Below, piece after piece: positions 47,777 to 56,721 of a stretch of DNA of 64,000 nucleotides. The DNA comes from Candidatus Barnesiella excrementavium (GTDB lineage Bacteria > Bacteroidota > Bacteroidia > Bacteroidales > Barnesiellaceae). The notes under the pieces were generated by a model. The model worked only from the letters and a program-made list of their open reading frames with translations, made no database searches and was not told the origin of the DNA. How positions within the stretch are numbered: position 1 is the stretch's first letter; each line of letters opens with the position of its first letter. The stretch is from NCBI GenBank assembly GCA_019115485.1, contig DXDM01000010.1, positions 1-64,000 of the forward strand, read 5' to 3'. The position numbers and the translations under genes were made by a program.

Positions 47777-50700
47777 TTATGAAGTTGCAGTATTTTATAG
47801 ACCGGCCCATCTTGTCGATGGTGATTTCGGTCGTTATCCTCGTGGCCGGATTGATTGGGCTTTATGCCCTTTCGGTGGAACAGTACCCCGACATCGCCCC
47901 GCCTACCATACGGGTGTCGACTACATATAGTGGAGCCAACGCCGAGGCGGTGCAGAAGAGTGTGATTGTGCCGCTCGAAGAGGCTATCAACGGCGTGGAG
48001 AACATGACCTACATGACTTCGACCGCCAGCAACACGGGTAGTGCCGAGATTACGGTCTACTTCAAACAAGGCAGCGATCCCGACATGGCGGCCGTGAACG
48101 TGCAGAACAAGGTCTCTACCGCCACCTCGCTGCTGCCGGCCGAGGTGACCAAGGTGGGTGTGACCACCATGAAGCGTCAGAGCAGTATGTTGAAAATCTT
48201 CGGGCTGTATAGTCCCAACGGTACCTACGACGAGGCTTTTCTTACCAACTATCTGAGTATCAATATCAAGCCGCAGATACAACGTATCTCGGGCGTGGGC
48301 GAGGTGAACGTGATGGGTGGCGACTATGCCATGCGTATCTGGCTGAAACCCGACGTGATGGCCCAGTATGAACTGGAACCGAGCGACGTGGAGGCGGCCT
48401 TGTCGAGTCAGAACATCGAGGCCTCGACGGGTGCCATCGGTGAGGATTCGAAGAACGTTTACCAGTATACCTTGAAATATCGGGGCCGTTTGGAAAAGGA
48501 ATAGGAGTTCGAGGAGATTGTCATCAAGGCCTTTGACGATGGTCGGGTACTGCGGTTGAAAGATATTGCCACGGTTGAGTTGGGCTCGCAGAGCTACTCC
48601 TATACCGGCCGGGTGAACGGTGCGCCGGGTGCGACCTGCATGATTAACCAGACGGCAGGCACGAATGCCAACGAAATTATCACCAGCATCGACCAGTTAC
48701 TCGACGAGTTGCAGGAGAGCCTGCCCGAGGATATGGAGATTGTGGAGCTGATGAGTACCAAGAACTTCCTCGACGCCTCCATCAACGAGGTAATCAAGAC
48801 ACTGCTCGAAGCCATCATTCTGGTGGTGCTGGTGGTCTATGTCTTCCTGCAAAATCCGCGGTCGACACTTATCCCTGCCATCAGCATCTTCGTGTCGCTT
48901 ATCGGTACCTTTGCCGTGCTCTATCTGGCGGGGTTCAGCATCAACCTGCTCACCCTCTTTGCCCTGGTGCTGGCCATCGTCACCTCTACGCTGGTGTTCA
49001 TGGCGGTGTTTGTGCCGGTCTCGTTCATGGGAGGCACCTCGGGCGTGTTCTACACCCAGTTCGGTATCACCATGGCGGTGGCCGTAGGTATCTCGGCCAT
49101 CAACGCCCTCACCCTGTCGCCGGCACTTTGTGCCCTGTTGCTGCGCCCCAATGAAATATTGGTCGACGGGAAGAAGCCCGAGTTTTCGACCCGTTTCCGA
49201 TTGGCCTTCGATTCGATATTCAAACGCCTCGTATTCAAATACAAGGAGGGGGCCAAATTCTTCATCAGGCACAAATGGCTGGTGTGGACCTCGTTTGCCG
49301 CTTCGGTGGGACTGTTGCTCTACTTCATGGCCACGACCAAGACCAGTCTGGTACCTTCGGAGGATACGGGTTCTATCTTCGTGAGCCTCGATACTCCCGC
49401 CGGCAGTACGCTGGCCGAGACGGCGAGCATCATGGACAAGGTGGAGGCCGAGTTGAAGCAGATACCACAAATCGACAATTTCAATAATGTGGCCGGTTTC
49501 GGTATGGGTACGGGTAGCGGTTCGTCGCACGGTATGTTTATCGTCAAATTGAAACCATGGGACGAACGGCCGGGTGAGGAGAACAGTGTCGATGCCATCT
49601 CGGCCGAGATTTACCGCCGCACGGCCCACATCAAGAATGCCCGGTTGTTCGTCTTCTCGCCCCCGATGATTTCGGGTTACGGTACGGGCAACAGCTTCGA
49701 GCTCTATCTGCAAGACCGTTCGGGCAAGGGCATCGATGCCCTGAGCCAGGTGACCGACAACTTCCTGGCCAAGCTGAACCAGCGCCCCGAAATCGAGATG
49801 GCCTATACCTCGTTTAGCGCCAACTTCCCCCAGTACCGGGTCGATGTCGACGAGGCCCAGTGCCAGCGGGCCGGCATCACCACCGAGAAAGTCCTCTCGG
49901 TGCTCTCGGGCTACTTCGGCAGTATCTATGCTTCGAACTTCAACCGATTTACCAAGCTGTACCGGGTCATCATACAAGCCCCGTCGGACAGCCGCAAGAG
50001 CATTCAGTCGCTCGACAACATCTTTGTCAAGACCTCCGACGGCATGGCCCCCGTCAGCCAGTTTGTCACGCTCACCAAGACCTACGGTGCCGAGTCGCTC
50101 ACGCGGTTCAACATGTTCTCGTCGATTAACGTGCAGGGCATGCCGGCCAGCGGATACAGCTCGGGCGACGTAATCCATGCCGTCAAGGAGGTGGCGGCAC
50201 AGACGCTGCCCACCGGTTACGGTTATGAGTTCTCGGGTATGACCCGTGAGGAGGAGCAGATGGCCGATTCGCACGACACGGTAATTATCTATGGGGTTTG
50301 TATCCTCTTCATCTACCTCATTTTGTGTGCGCTCTACGAGAGCCTGTTTATTCCCATGGCGGTTATCCTGTCGGTACCGTTCGGCCTGATGGGCAGCTTC
50401 CTGTTCGCCCGCCTGTGGGGTATCGAGAACAACATCTATTTGCAGACGGGTTTGATTATGCTCATCGGGTTGTTGTCGAAGACGGCCATTCTGCTTACCG
50501 AGTATGCCACCGAGCGGCGCAAGGAGGGCATGTCGCTGGCTCAGGCCGCCATCTCGGCTGCCGGGGTGCGGTTGCGGCCTATCCTGATGACCGCCCTCAC
50601 GATGATATTCGGGTTGCTCCCGTTGATGTTCGCCTCGGGCGTAGGAGCCAACGGCAACACTTCGCTGGGTGTGGGTACCGTGGGTGGTATGCTCATCGGT

Positions 50701-50799
50701 ACGGTAGCCCTGCTGTTTGTAACGCCTGTCTTCTTCATTACTTTCCAGTATATCGAGGAGCGGGTTATGGGTAAACGAAAAGAGGATAGAAAGAGATGA
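47773..50799 (+). pseudogene. RND efflux inner-membrane pump (AcrB-like), interrupted by a stop and an internal deletion
   Basis: Read through, the frame gives about 1008 residues of an AcrB/HAE1-type pump. It starts MKLQYFIDRPILSMVISVVILVAG and ends after the TM10-12 region (LLSKTAILLTEYATERRKEG, LRPILMTALTMIFGLLPL). Lesion 1 is TAG at 48502-48504 after GRLEKE; the next codons (EFEEIVIKAF) continue the family sequence in the same frame, so one base changed a Gln or Glu codon. Lesion 2 is at about 48976-48979, where ALVLAI runs straight into VTSTLVFMAVFVPV. The roughly 40 residues between them in AcrB, with TM4 and the proton-relay aspartates D407/D408, are absent in frame. A working pump is very unlikely. 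Confidence 0.9.
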
Positions 50800-52166
50800 A
50801 AAAGCTGATATGTATCGCGATGTGTGCCGTGCTGCTGAGCAGTTGCCACATCTACCGCAAATATGAACGGCCCGAAGGGCTGCCGGTCGACAGCCTGTTC
50901 AGAGGGGCCGAGTCGTACACGACCGACGACACGCTCACCTTGGGCGACCTCTCCTGGGAGGAGGTTTTCCAGGATACCCTGTTGCAGAATCTCATTCGCT
51001 TCGGGCTCGACAACAACACCGATTTGCAGACGGCGTTGCTGCGGGTAGACCAGGCTCAGGCGCAACTCACCGCTGCCCGCCTGGCCTTCCTGCCATCGCT
51101 CACCCTCTCGCCGCAAGGTACGGTGAGCAGTACCGACGGGGCCAAGGCGGTGAAGAGTTACGAGATACCGGTGCAGGCCAGTTGGGAGATCGACCTCTTC
51201 GGCAATCTGCTCAACGCCGCCCGGGGCTCCCGCTCCACCCTGTTGCAACAGGAGGCTTACCGGCAGGCGGTACAGTCGGAACTGATTGCCACGATTGCCA
51301 ACGACTACTATTCGCTGTTGATGCTTGACGAGCAAATCGGGTTGAGCCAGTCGACCTTGGAACTGTGGCGCGAACAGGTGCGCATCATGGAGTCGCTCTT
51401 GAAGGTGGGCGAGGAGACCGAGAATGCCGTGACTCAGGCACGGGCCAACCTGTATGAACTCGAAGCTACCCACAACGACCTGTTGCGGCAACAGCGCGAG
51501 GCCGAGAATGCCCTCTGCACGGTATTGGGTGTGACGCCCCGCTCCATCGAGCGGGGTGTGCTTGTCGGGCAGCAGTTCCCCGAGATTTTCAACGTGGGGG
51601 TTCCCCTGCGGTTGCTCTCAAAGCGACCCGATGTGCGTGAGGCCGAGATGACTTTGGCCAGTGCCTACTACACGACCAATCAGGCCCGCTCGGCCTTCTA
51701 TCCCAATCTCACCCTATCGGGGAGTGCCGGGTGGACCAATGCCTTGGGGCAGGTGGTGACCAATCCCGGCGGGTGGATTCTCTCGGCCGTGGCCTCGCTG
51801 ACCCAGCCCATTTTCAACCGGGGCAAGCTGGTGTCGAATCTGCGGGTATCGAAAGATGAGGAGCAGATTGCCCTGCTCAACTACAAGCAGACGCTGCTCG
51901 ATGCCGGGCAGGAGGTGAGCGACGCACTCTATGCCGTCGAGTCGGCCCAACGCAATCTCGATATTCACCAGAAACAGTGCCGCGAGTTGGAACGTACGGT
52001 CGAGTCCTCGACCGCTCTCTACAAGACAGGCAATGCCACCTATCTCGAACTGCTCACGGCGCAGCAGTCGTTGCTGAATGCCCGGTTGAATATGGTGTCG
52101 GACAGCTTCACCCATTGCCAGTCGGTCATCACCCTCTACCGTGCGTTGGGAGGTGGAGGCAACTGA
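50796..52166 (+). CDS. TolC-like outer-membrane efflux channel (NodT/OprM family)
   Basis: This 456-residue lipoprotein (signal MCAVLLSSC) has the duplicated outer-membrane efflux domain: DNNTDLQTALLRVDQAQAQLTAARLAFLPSLTLSP in the first repeat and SKRPDVREAEMTLASAYYTTNQARSAFYPNLTLSGSAG in the second, with long helices between. It forms the outer-membrane exit duct of the tripartite pump. Its ATG overlaps the stop of the pump gene by 4 bp. The frame is intact, so it could still serve another pump. Confidence 0.93.
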   Translation: MKKLICIAMCAVLLSSCHIYRKYERPEGLPVDSLFRGAESYTTDDTLTLGDLSWEEVFQDTLLQNLIRFGLDNNTDLQTALLRVDQAQAQLTAARLAFLPSLTLSPQGTVSSTDGAKAVKSYEIPVQASWEIDLFGNLLNAARGSRSTLLQQEAYRQAVQSELIATIANDYYSLLMLDEQIGLSQSTLELWREQVRIMESLLKVGEETENAVTQARANLYELEATHNDLLRQQREAENALCTVLGVTPRSIERGVLVGQQFPEIFNVGVPLRLLSKRPDVREAEMTLASAYYTTNQARSAFYPNLTLSGSAGWTNALGQVVTNPGGWILSAVASLTQPIFNRGKLVSNLRVSKDEEQIALLNYKQTLLDAGQEVSDALYAVESAQRNLDIHQKQCRELERTVESSTALYKTGNATYLELLTAQQSLLNARLNMVSDSFTHCQSVITLYRALGGGGN

Positions 52167-52181
52167 CGGCGATGACGATTG

Positions 52182-52955
52182 TCAACGGTTCTTTTCGGTG
52201 AGGTATTTCCAGTAACGCACGGGCATATCCTTCCGCTGCTTGCGGGGGTTGAGCCGCTCCCGTATGCAGATGGATTTGAAGTAGGTGCGCCACAAGTCCT
52301 GGAACAGCTTTTCGTCGTCGGCCATGAGCGACTCGTCCAGTTGACCCGTGACGAAGTGGGGCAGACTCTCGTCGAAAGTCACCTGGGTGACCTCGTGCTG
52401 GTCATAGTAATAGCCATAGTGGCGTCTCTTGTCGTAGATGACAAAGGGCTGGTCGGCAAAGCGGTCCTTGAAGTGGGCTATGGCCAGCGGCAGCACGTTG
52501 TACTGTGGCTCCATGATGCCGAAGTAGGTACCGTCGGCCGCTTTTTGGAAGCGAAGGAACTGCATCATGCGCAGTCGCTCGTAGAGCACTTTGCGGAAGG
52601 TTTCGGTGACAAATCGTATGTCGTCGTCGACCAGGTTGCGTTCGAGGCTCACGGGGCTGTCGATGTTCTTGCAGATGTAGTTGAAGAGGTGCAGGTCCAG
52701 CTCGGGAAGCTCCGAGAGGTAGCTCACGGTGAGACACGAAAGCGCCTCTTTCGAGAGCTTCTTTTCGAGGGCTCTCCACACGCGACCCGCCTTCTCCTCG
52801 TCGGTAATCACCAGGTGCACCTCGTCGTGGAACAAGGGCAGCGGCTCGTCCGTGCCCTGAATGAGTCGCGGGAATGTGTGTCGGGCGTAGGCGTCGAAGA
52901 CGGCCGTGAGCATGCCGTCGAATGTGCGGTCGTATTGAAAGATGGTGAGTGACAC
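52182..52955 (-). CDS. TIGR03915-family putative DNA repair protein (DUF4130)
   Basis: This 257-residue protein matches the DUF4130/TIGR03915 family: TIFQYDRTFDGMLTAVFDAY at the start, VTETFRKVLYERLRMMQFLRFQKAADGTYFGIMEPQYNVLPLAIAHFKDRFADQPFVIYDKRRHYGYYYD in the middle, and LWRTYFKSICIRERLNPRKQRKDMPVRYWKYLTE at the end. The family is found beside a radical SAM protein, as here, and is proposed to act in DNA repair with a uracil-DNA-glycosylase-like partner; the activity has not been shown as far as I know. It lies 16 bp after the radical SAM gene and converges on the efflux channel gene. Confidence 0.88.
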   Translation of the reverse strand: MSLTIFQYDRTFDGMLTAVFDAYARHTFPRLIQGTDEPLPLFHDEVHLVITDEEKAGRVWRALEKKLSKEALSCLTVSYLSELPELDLHLFNYICKNIDSPVSLERNLVDDDIRFVTETFRKVLYERLRMMQFLRFQKAADGTYFGIMEPQYNVLPLAIAHFKDRFADQPFVIYDKRRHYGYYYDQHEVTQVTFDESLPHFVTGQLDESLMADDEKLFQDLWRTYFKSICIRERLNPRKQRKDMPVRYWKYLTEKNR

Positions 52956-52971
52956 GTGACGAGGTTTGGAG

Positions 52972-54231
52972 TTAGAAAAGGGGAAGTTGTAGTTGTCGGT
53001 CGTCCCGCTTCGGAGAGGTCGACGGGGTCAGCAGTCGCCTGACGTTCTCGGGACGGAGTTCGTTGACGGTAGGCGACGACAGTTCGCCGCAGGTGATGAA
53101 GTACTTGGCCTTTTTCATCACCACCCCCATCTTTTTCAAGTGGTAGCTGTTGATGCGTCCGAAGCGGCGGGAGTTGACAATCTGCAAGGCCGATTTCACC
53201 CCGATGCCGGGCACCCGGAGAATCAGTTCGTAGGGGGCTTTGTTGATGTCGACGGGGAATACCTCGGGGTGTCGCAATGCCCAGGCCAGCTTGGGGTCGA
53301 TTTCGAGATCGAGGTCGGGGTTGGCGTCGTCGACAATCTCGTCGACCTTGAACTGGTAGAAACGCAGCAGCCAGTCGGCCTGGTAGAGGCGGTTCTCGCG
53401 CACCAGCGGCGGTTGTTTCAGCATGGGCAGACGCGTGTCGTAGGTGTTGACATGAATGTATCCCGAGTAGTAGACCCGTCGCATGGTGGGGCGGGCATAG
53501 AGGACCGACGACAGCCGCAAGATGTCGCGGTCGTGGTCGGGGGTAGCCCCTACGATCATCTGCGTACTCTGTCCGGCCGGGACGAATCGCGGGGCATGTT
53601 TGAACCGTTTGCGCTCCTCCTGTGCGGCAAGTGTCTGTTGCTGGATATAGGTCATGGGTTCATAGACGCTTTTGAAATCTTTCTCGGGAGCCAGCAGTTT
53701 CAGGGAACTCTCGTTGGGAATCTCGATGTTGACGCTCATGCGGTCGGCATATTTCCCGGCCTCGTTCACCAGCTCCTGACTGGCGCCGGGAATGCTTTTC
53801 AGATGGATATAGCCGTTGAAGCGGTGCAGCGTGCGCAACTCCTTTACGATGGCCACCAGCCGTTCCATGGTGTAGTCGGGGTTACGCACGACACCCGAGC
53901 TGAGGAACAGCCCTTCGATGTAGTTGCGCCGGTAAAATTCGATGGTCAGTTCGACCAGCTCCCTTACCGAGAAGGTGGCCCGGGGAATGTCGTTGCTCCG
54001 CCGGTTGATGCAGTAGGCGCAGTCGTACATGCACGAGTTGGTGAGCATCGTTTTCAGCAGGGAGATGCAACGCCCGTCGTCGGCAAAACTGTGGCATATA
54101 CCTACTCCACCTACCGTATTGCCCAGCCCTCCGCGGGAGTTGGACCGCACGGTACCGCTCGATGAGCACGATACGTCGTATTTGGCCGACTCGGTGAGTA
54201 TCTTTAATTTTCTTAGCGTCTCTTCGGTCAT
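52972..54231 (-). CDS. Putative DNA modification/repair radical SAM protein (TIGR03916)
   Basis: This 419-residue protein carries the radical SAM iron-sulfur motif as CMYDCAYC (CxxxCxxC) near residue 67-74 and a helix-hairpin-helix stretch near the C-terminus (ILRVPGIGVKSALQIVNSRRFGRINSYHLKKMG), a DNA-binding element. This layout is that of the TIGR03916 family, related to spore photoproduct lyase-type enzymes. It is the first gene of a two-gene unit with the DUF4130 protein, a pairing known across many bacteria. The lesion it acts on is unknown. Confidence 0.9.
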   Translation of the reverse strand: MTEETLRKLKILTESAKYDVSCSSSGTVRSNSRGGLGNTVGGVGICHSFADDGRCISLLKTMLTNSCMYDCAYCINRRSNDIPRATFSVRELVELTIEFYRRNYIEGLFLSSGVVRNPDYTMERLVAIVKELRTLHRFNGYIHLKSIPGASQELVNEAGKYADRMSVNIEIPNESSLKLLAPEKDFKSVYEPMTYIQQQTLAAQEERKRFKHAPRFVPAGQSTQMIVGATPDHDRDILRLSSVLYARPTMRRVYYSGYIHVNTYDTRLPMLKQPPLVRENRLYQADWLLRFYQFKVDEIVDDANPDLDLEIDPKLAWALRHPEVFPVDINKAPYELILRVPGIGVKSALQIVNSRRFGRINSYHLKKMGVVMKKAKYFITCGELSSPTVNELRPENVRRLLTPSTSPKRDDRQLQLPLF

Positions 54232-54418
54232 GACGGTATGTTGAGTTGACAGGTATATTGTTGGTAATCAAATGTCTATTTTGCAGGACCTGCTCAGGGA
54301 GTGGGAGCAGTCGCCTTGATGGTCCCGGAGGATAAAGTTACGGAGTTTTTGGCGCATCGGTGACGATTTTAAGAAAAGAAATTATAAATAGTGGAGAAAA
54401 GTAGCGATATTTGTACCG

Positions 54419-55363
54419 ATGGAACCGAGCAAGATAGCGATAGTAATTCCCGTCTATAACCGGGAGAAGGAGTTGGCGCGGACCTTTGCCTCAATCGTGG
54501 CACAGACCTACCGGCCTCTGCATGTGGTGCTGGTCGACAATGGTTCGACCGACCGCTCGCTGGCACTGTGCCAGGAGTTGAAAGTCCGGTACGAAAGCGA
54601 CGATTTTGCGGTGACGGTGGCCCAGGAGGCGAAGCGGGGTCCTTCGGCTGCCCGCAACAAAGGGTTGACGTATGTCGAGGAGGAGTTTGTCTCTTTTTTC
54701 GATAGTGACGATACCTATGCTCCTGAGGCGATAGCCTTGTACATGCAGGCTTTTGAGCAGAATCCGTCGGCCGACATCGTGGGCTGTACGGTCGAGATGG
54801 TGCCCGAGAAGGACCGTCCTTATCTGGCCAAGGCTGTTTTTTCGAACCGGGTGGAACCTCATCTGTTTCACTGTACGTTGGGTACCCAACGCTATGCCGT
54901 GCGTACGGCTTTGGTGCGGGCTGTCGGTGGCTGGCACGAAGATTACGGGCGCTGGGTCGACTGGAATCTGGGCATTCGTCTTTTATTGTCGACCCATCGT
55001 GTGGTGTGGATTAAAAGGCCTCCGCTGGTACATATCTTTCTTCATGCCGATAGTATTACCGGATATCATTATTCTACGGGTGCCTCTTATATTTTGCAGG
55101 CCATTGCCCATGCCCACGATGATGTGGAACAGAGCCGTTATCCCGATAAGCGACGTTTGCACCGTCTGTTATTCTACAAGCAGATGGTGGTGGCGGGACT
55201 CTGCCGCCGCGAGAAGAGCGAGCGGGGCGCCGAGATTTATCGCCTGACCATGGAACAGGCCGGGCACGACCGCACGTTGCGTTGGTTCCTGCCGCTGGTC
55301 TATCATTATGTGTCGTGGGGTGGCCGGGGTTCGGCTATTCTGGCCGGGTGGTTGTTACACTGA
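54419..55363 (+). CDS. Glycosyltransferase family 2 protein
   Basis: This 314-residue GT-A enzyme has AIVIPVYNREKELARTFASIVAQTYRPLHVVLVDNGSTDRS at 7-48, GPSAARNKGL, and the metal-binding DxD region FFDSDDTYAPEAI near 93-105, all typical of GT2. WVDWNLGIRLLL may be part of the acceptor side. No membrane helix is evident except a weak one at the C-terminus. The start is only 6 nt after a GATATTTG box, so the transcript may have a very short leader. It overlaps the convergent M20 gene by 9 bp. Confidence 0.9.
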   Translation: MEPSKIAIVIPVYNREKELARTFASIVAQTYRPLHVVLVDNGSTDRSLALCQELKVRYESDDFAVTVAQEAKRGPSAARNKGLTYVEEEFVSFFDSDDTYAPEAIALYMQAFEQNPSADIVGCTVEMVPEKDRPYLAKAVFSNRVEPHLFHCTLGTQRYAVRTALVRAVGGWHEDYGRWVDWNLGIRLLLSTHRVVWIKRPPLVHIFLHADSITGYHYSTGASYILQAIAHAHDDVEQSRYPDKRRLHRLLFYKQMVVAGLCRREKSERGAEIYRLTMEQAGHDRTLRWFLPLVYHYVSWGGRGSAILAGWLLH

Positions 55364-56437
55364 TTTTTCCCCGATTTCCAACTGGTCGAGCAGACAGATG
55401 TACAGCTCGATGGCTTCGCGTATCTCGTCGAGGACGATATACTCGTCGGCCGTGTGCGAACGGGCCGAGTCGCCCGGGCCCATCTTGACCGAAGGGAAAT
55501 TCATGTGTGCCTGATCGGAGAGGGTAGGCGACCCGAAGGGCTCGCGTCCGGCCAGGGTGCAACGCCGTATGAAGGGGTGCTGTGGCGAGAGGAACGAGGA
55601 GTTGAGCCGCAGCGAGCGGGGCGTGATGGTCATGTCGGGGAAATTCTCGCGCAGGATTTCGACCGCTTGGGCGTTGGAGTAGCAATCGTTGGTGCGCAGG
55701 TCGACCACAAAGTCACAGTGGTCGGGCACCACGTTGTGCTGAGTACCGGCCTGAATCTGGGTGACGGTGAGTTTTACCCGACCCAGCCATGGCGAGACGA
55801 GCGGGAACTCGAACCGGCGCAACCGTTCGATGGCCTCGGTGGCCAGATAGAGGGCGTTGATGCCCTCTTCGCGGGCGGCGTGCCCCGATTTCCCGTGGGT
55901 GGTGCAGTCGAGCACGAGCAACCCCTTCTCGCAGATGGCCGGCTGCATGCGGGTGGGTTCGCCCACAACGGCAAAGTCGACCGGTGGCAGTTCGCCCAGT
56001 GCCAAGGCAATTCCGTTGGCTCCCGATACCTCCTCTTCGGCCGAGGCCAGGAAGATAAGGTTGTAGGGCTGTTCGGTCGAGGCCAGGAAGAGGAAAGCGC
56101 CGAGCAGCGACACCACACTGGCTCCGGCATCGTTGCTGCCCAGTCCGTAGAGGCGCCCCTCCTCCTCGACGGGAGTGAAGGGGTCGCGGTTCCAGCTGGC
56201 GGTAGGTTTCACGGTGTCGAGGTGCGAGTTGAGCAGCAGGGTGGGTTTGGCAGGGTCGTAGGCTTGGGTCAGGGTCCACACGTTGTTGCCGATGCGATGA
56301 GGGGTAAATCCGTTCCGCGCGAGCGTTTCGCACAGGATTTGAGCAGCCGCCTCCTCGTCCCGACTGATTGAGGGGGTGTGAATGAGTTTTCGCAGCAGGT
56401 CGGTAGCTATGTAGTAAAGTTCGTCTTTCGATTCCAT
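55355..56437 (-). CDS. M20-family metallo-hydrolase (ArgE/DapE-like)
   Basis: This 360-residue zinc enzyme has LLNSHLDTV (first zinc His and Asp), GRLYGLGSNDAGASV (bridging Asp), the catalytic FLASAEEEVSG, the GEPT motif and DEYIVLDEIREAIELY near the end. In Bacteroides relatives this family acts as acetyl- or succinyl-ornithine deacylase in arginine synthesis; argB lies 3 kb away, which fits but does not prove it. A -7 box at 56456-56463 lies just upstream, so the longer frame to 56632 is not translated. The start is either this ATG or one at 56443. Confidence 0.88.
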   Translation of the reverse strand: MESKDELYYIATDLLRKLIHTPSISRDEEAAAQILCETLARNGFTPHRIGNNVWTLTQAYDPAKPTLLLNSHLDTVKPTASWNRDPFTPVEEEGRLYGLGSNDAGASVVSLLGAFLFLASTEQPYNLIFLASAEEEVSGANGIALALGELPPVDFAVVGEPTRMQPAICEKGLLVLDCTTHGKSGHAAREEGINALYLATEAIERLRRFEFPLVSPWLGRVKLTVTQIQAGTQHNVVPDHCDFVVDLRTNDCYSNAQAVEILRENFPDMTITPRSLRLNSSFLSPQHPFIRRCTLAGREPFGSPTLSDQAHMNFPSVKMGPGDSARSHTADEYIVLDEIREAIELYICLLDQLEIGEKSV

Positions 56438-56455
56438 GGTCATCTTCGCTTTCTG

Positions 56456-56463
56456 CAAATGTA
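56456..56463 (-). promoter_or_regulatory. -7 box for the M20 hydrolase gene
   Basis: TACATTTG on the minus strand lies 18 nt before the chosen ATG. No clear -33 was seen. Confidence 0.5.
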
Positions 56464-56691
56464 GCTTATTTTTGTCTTTTTCAGTTACTTCTTGTGACGA
56501 TTGTAGGGAAAGGTCGAGAAATTGGATTAAAATATTAACTATTATTAACTGTTTTGGTTTGGGGGGATAAGTGGCTTGAAACGTTGATGAACAGGGGAAA
56601 GAAGCCTTTGTTTTGCTATATCGAGTTGGCAAAATGAAAGAGGGAATCTGCTTAAAACTTATTAAAATGGGCTTTGAGCCAATATAATGCG

Positions 56692-56699
56692 TATCTTTG
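56692..56699 (+). promoter_or_regulatory. -7 box for the acyl-CoA ligase gene
   Basis: TATCTTTG is a perfect -7 element 22 nt before the ATG at 56722. A TTTG at 56673 is closer than usual (15-nt gap). Confidence 0.55.
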
Positions 56700-56721
56700 C
56701 GGCAGATTTATAACTCATTTT

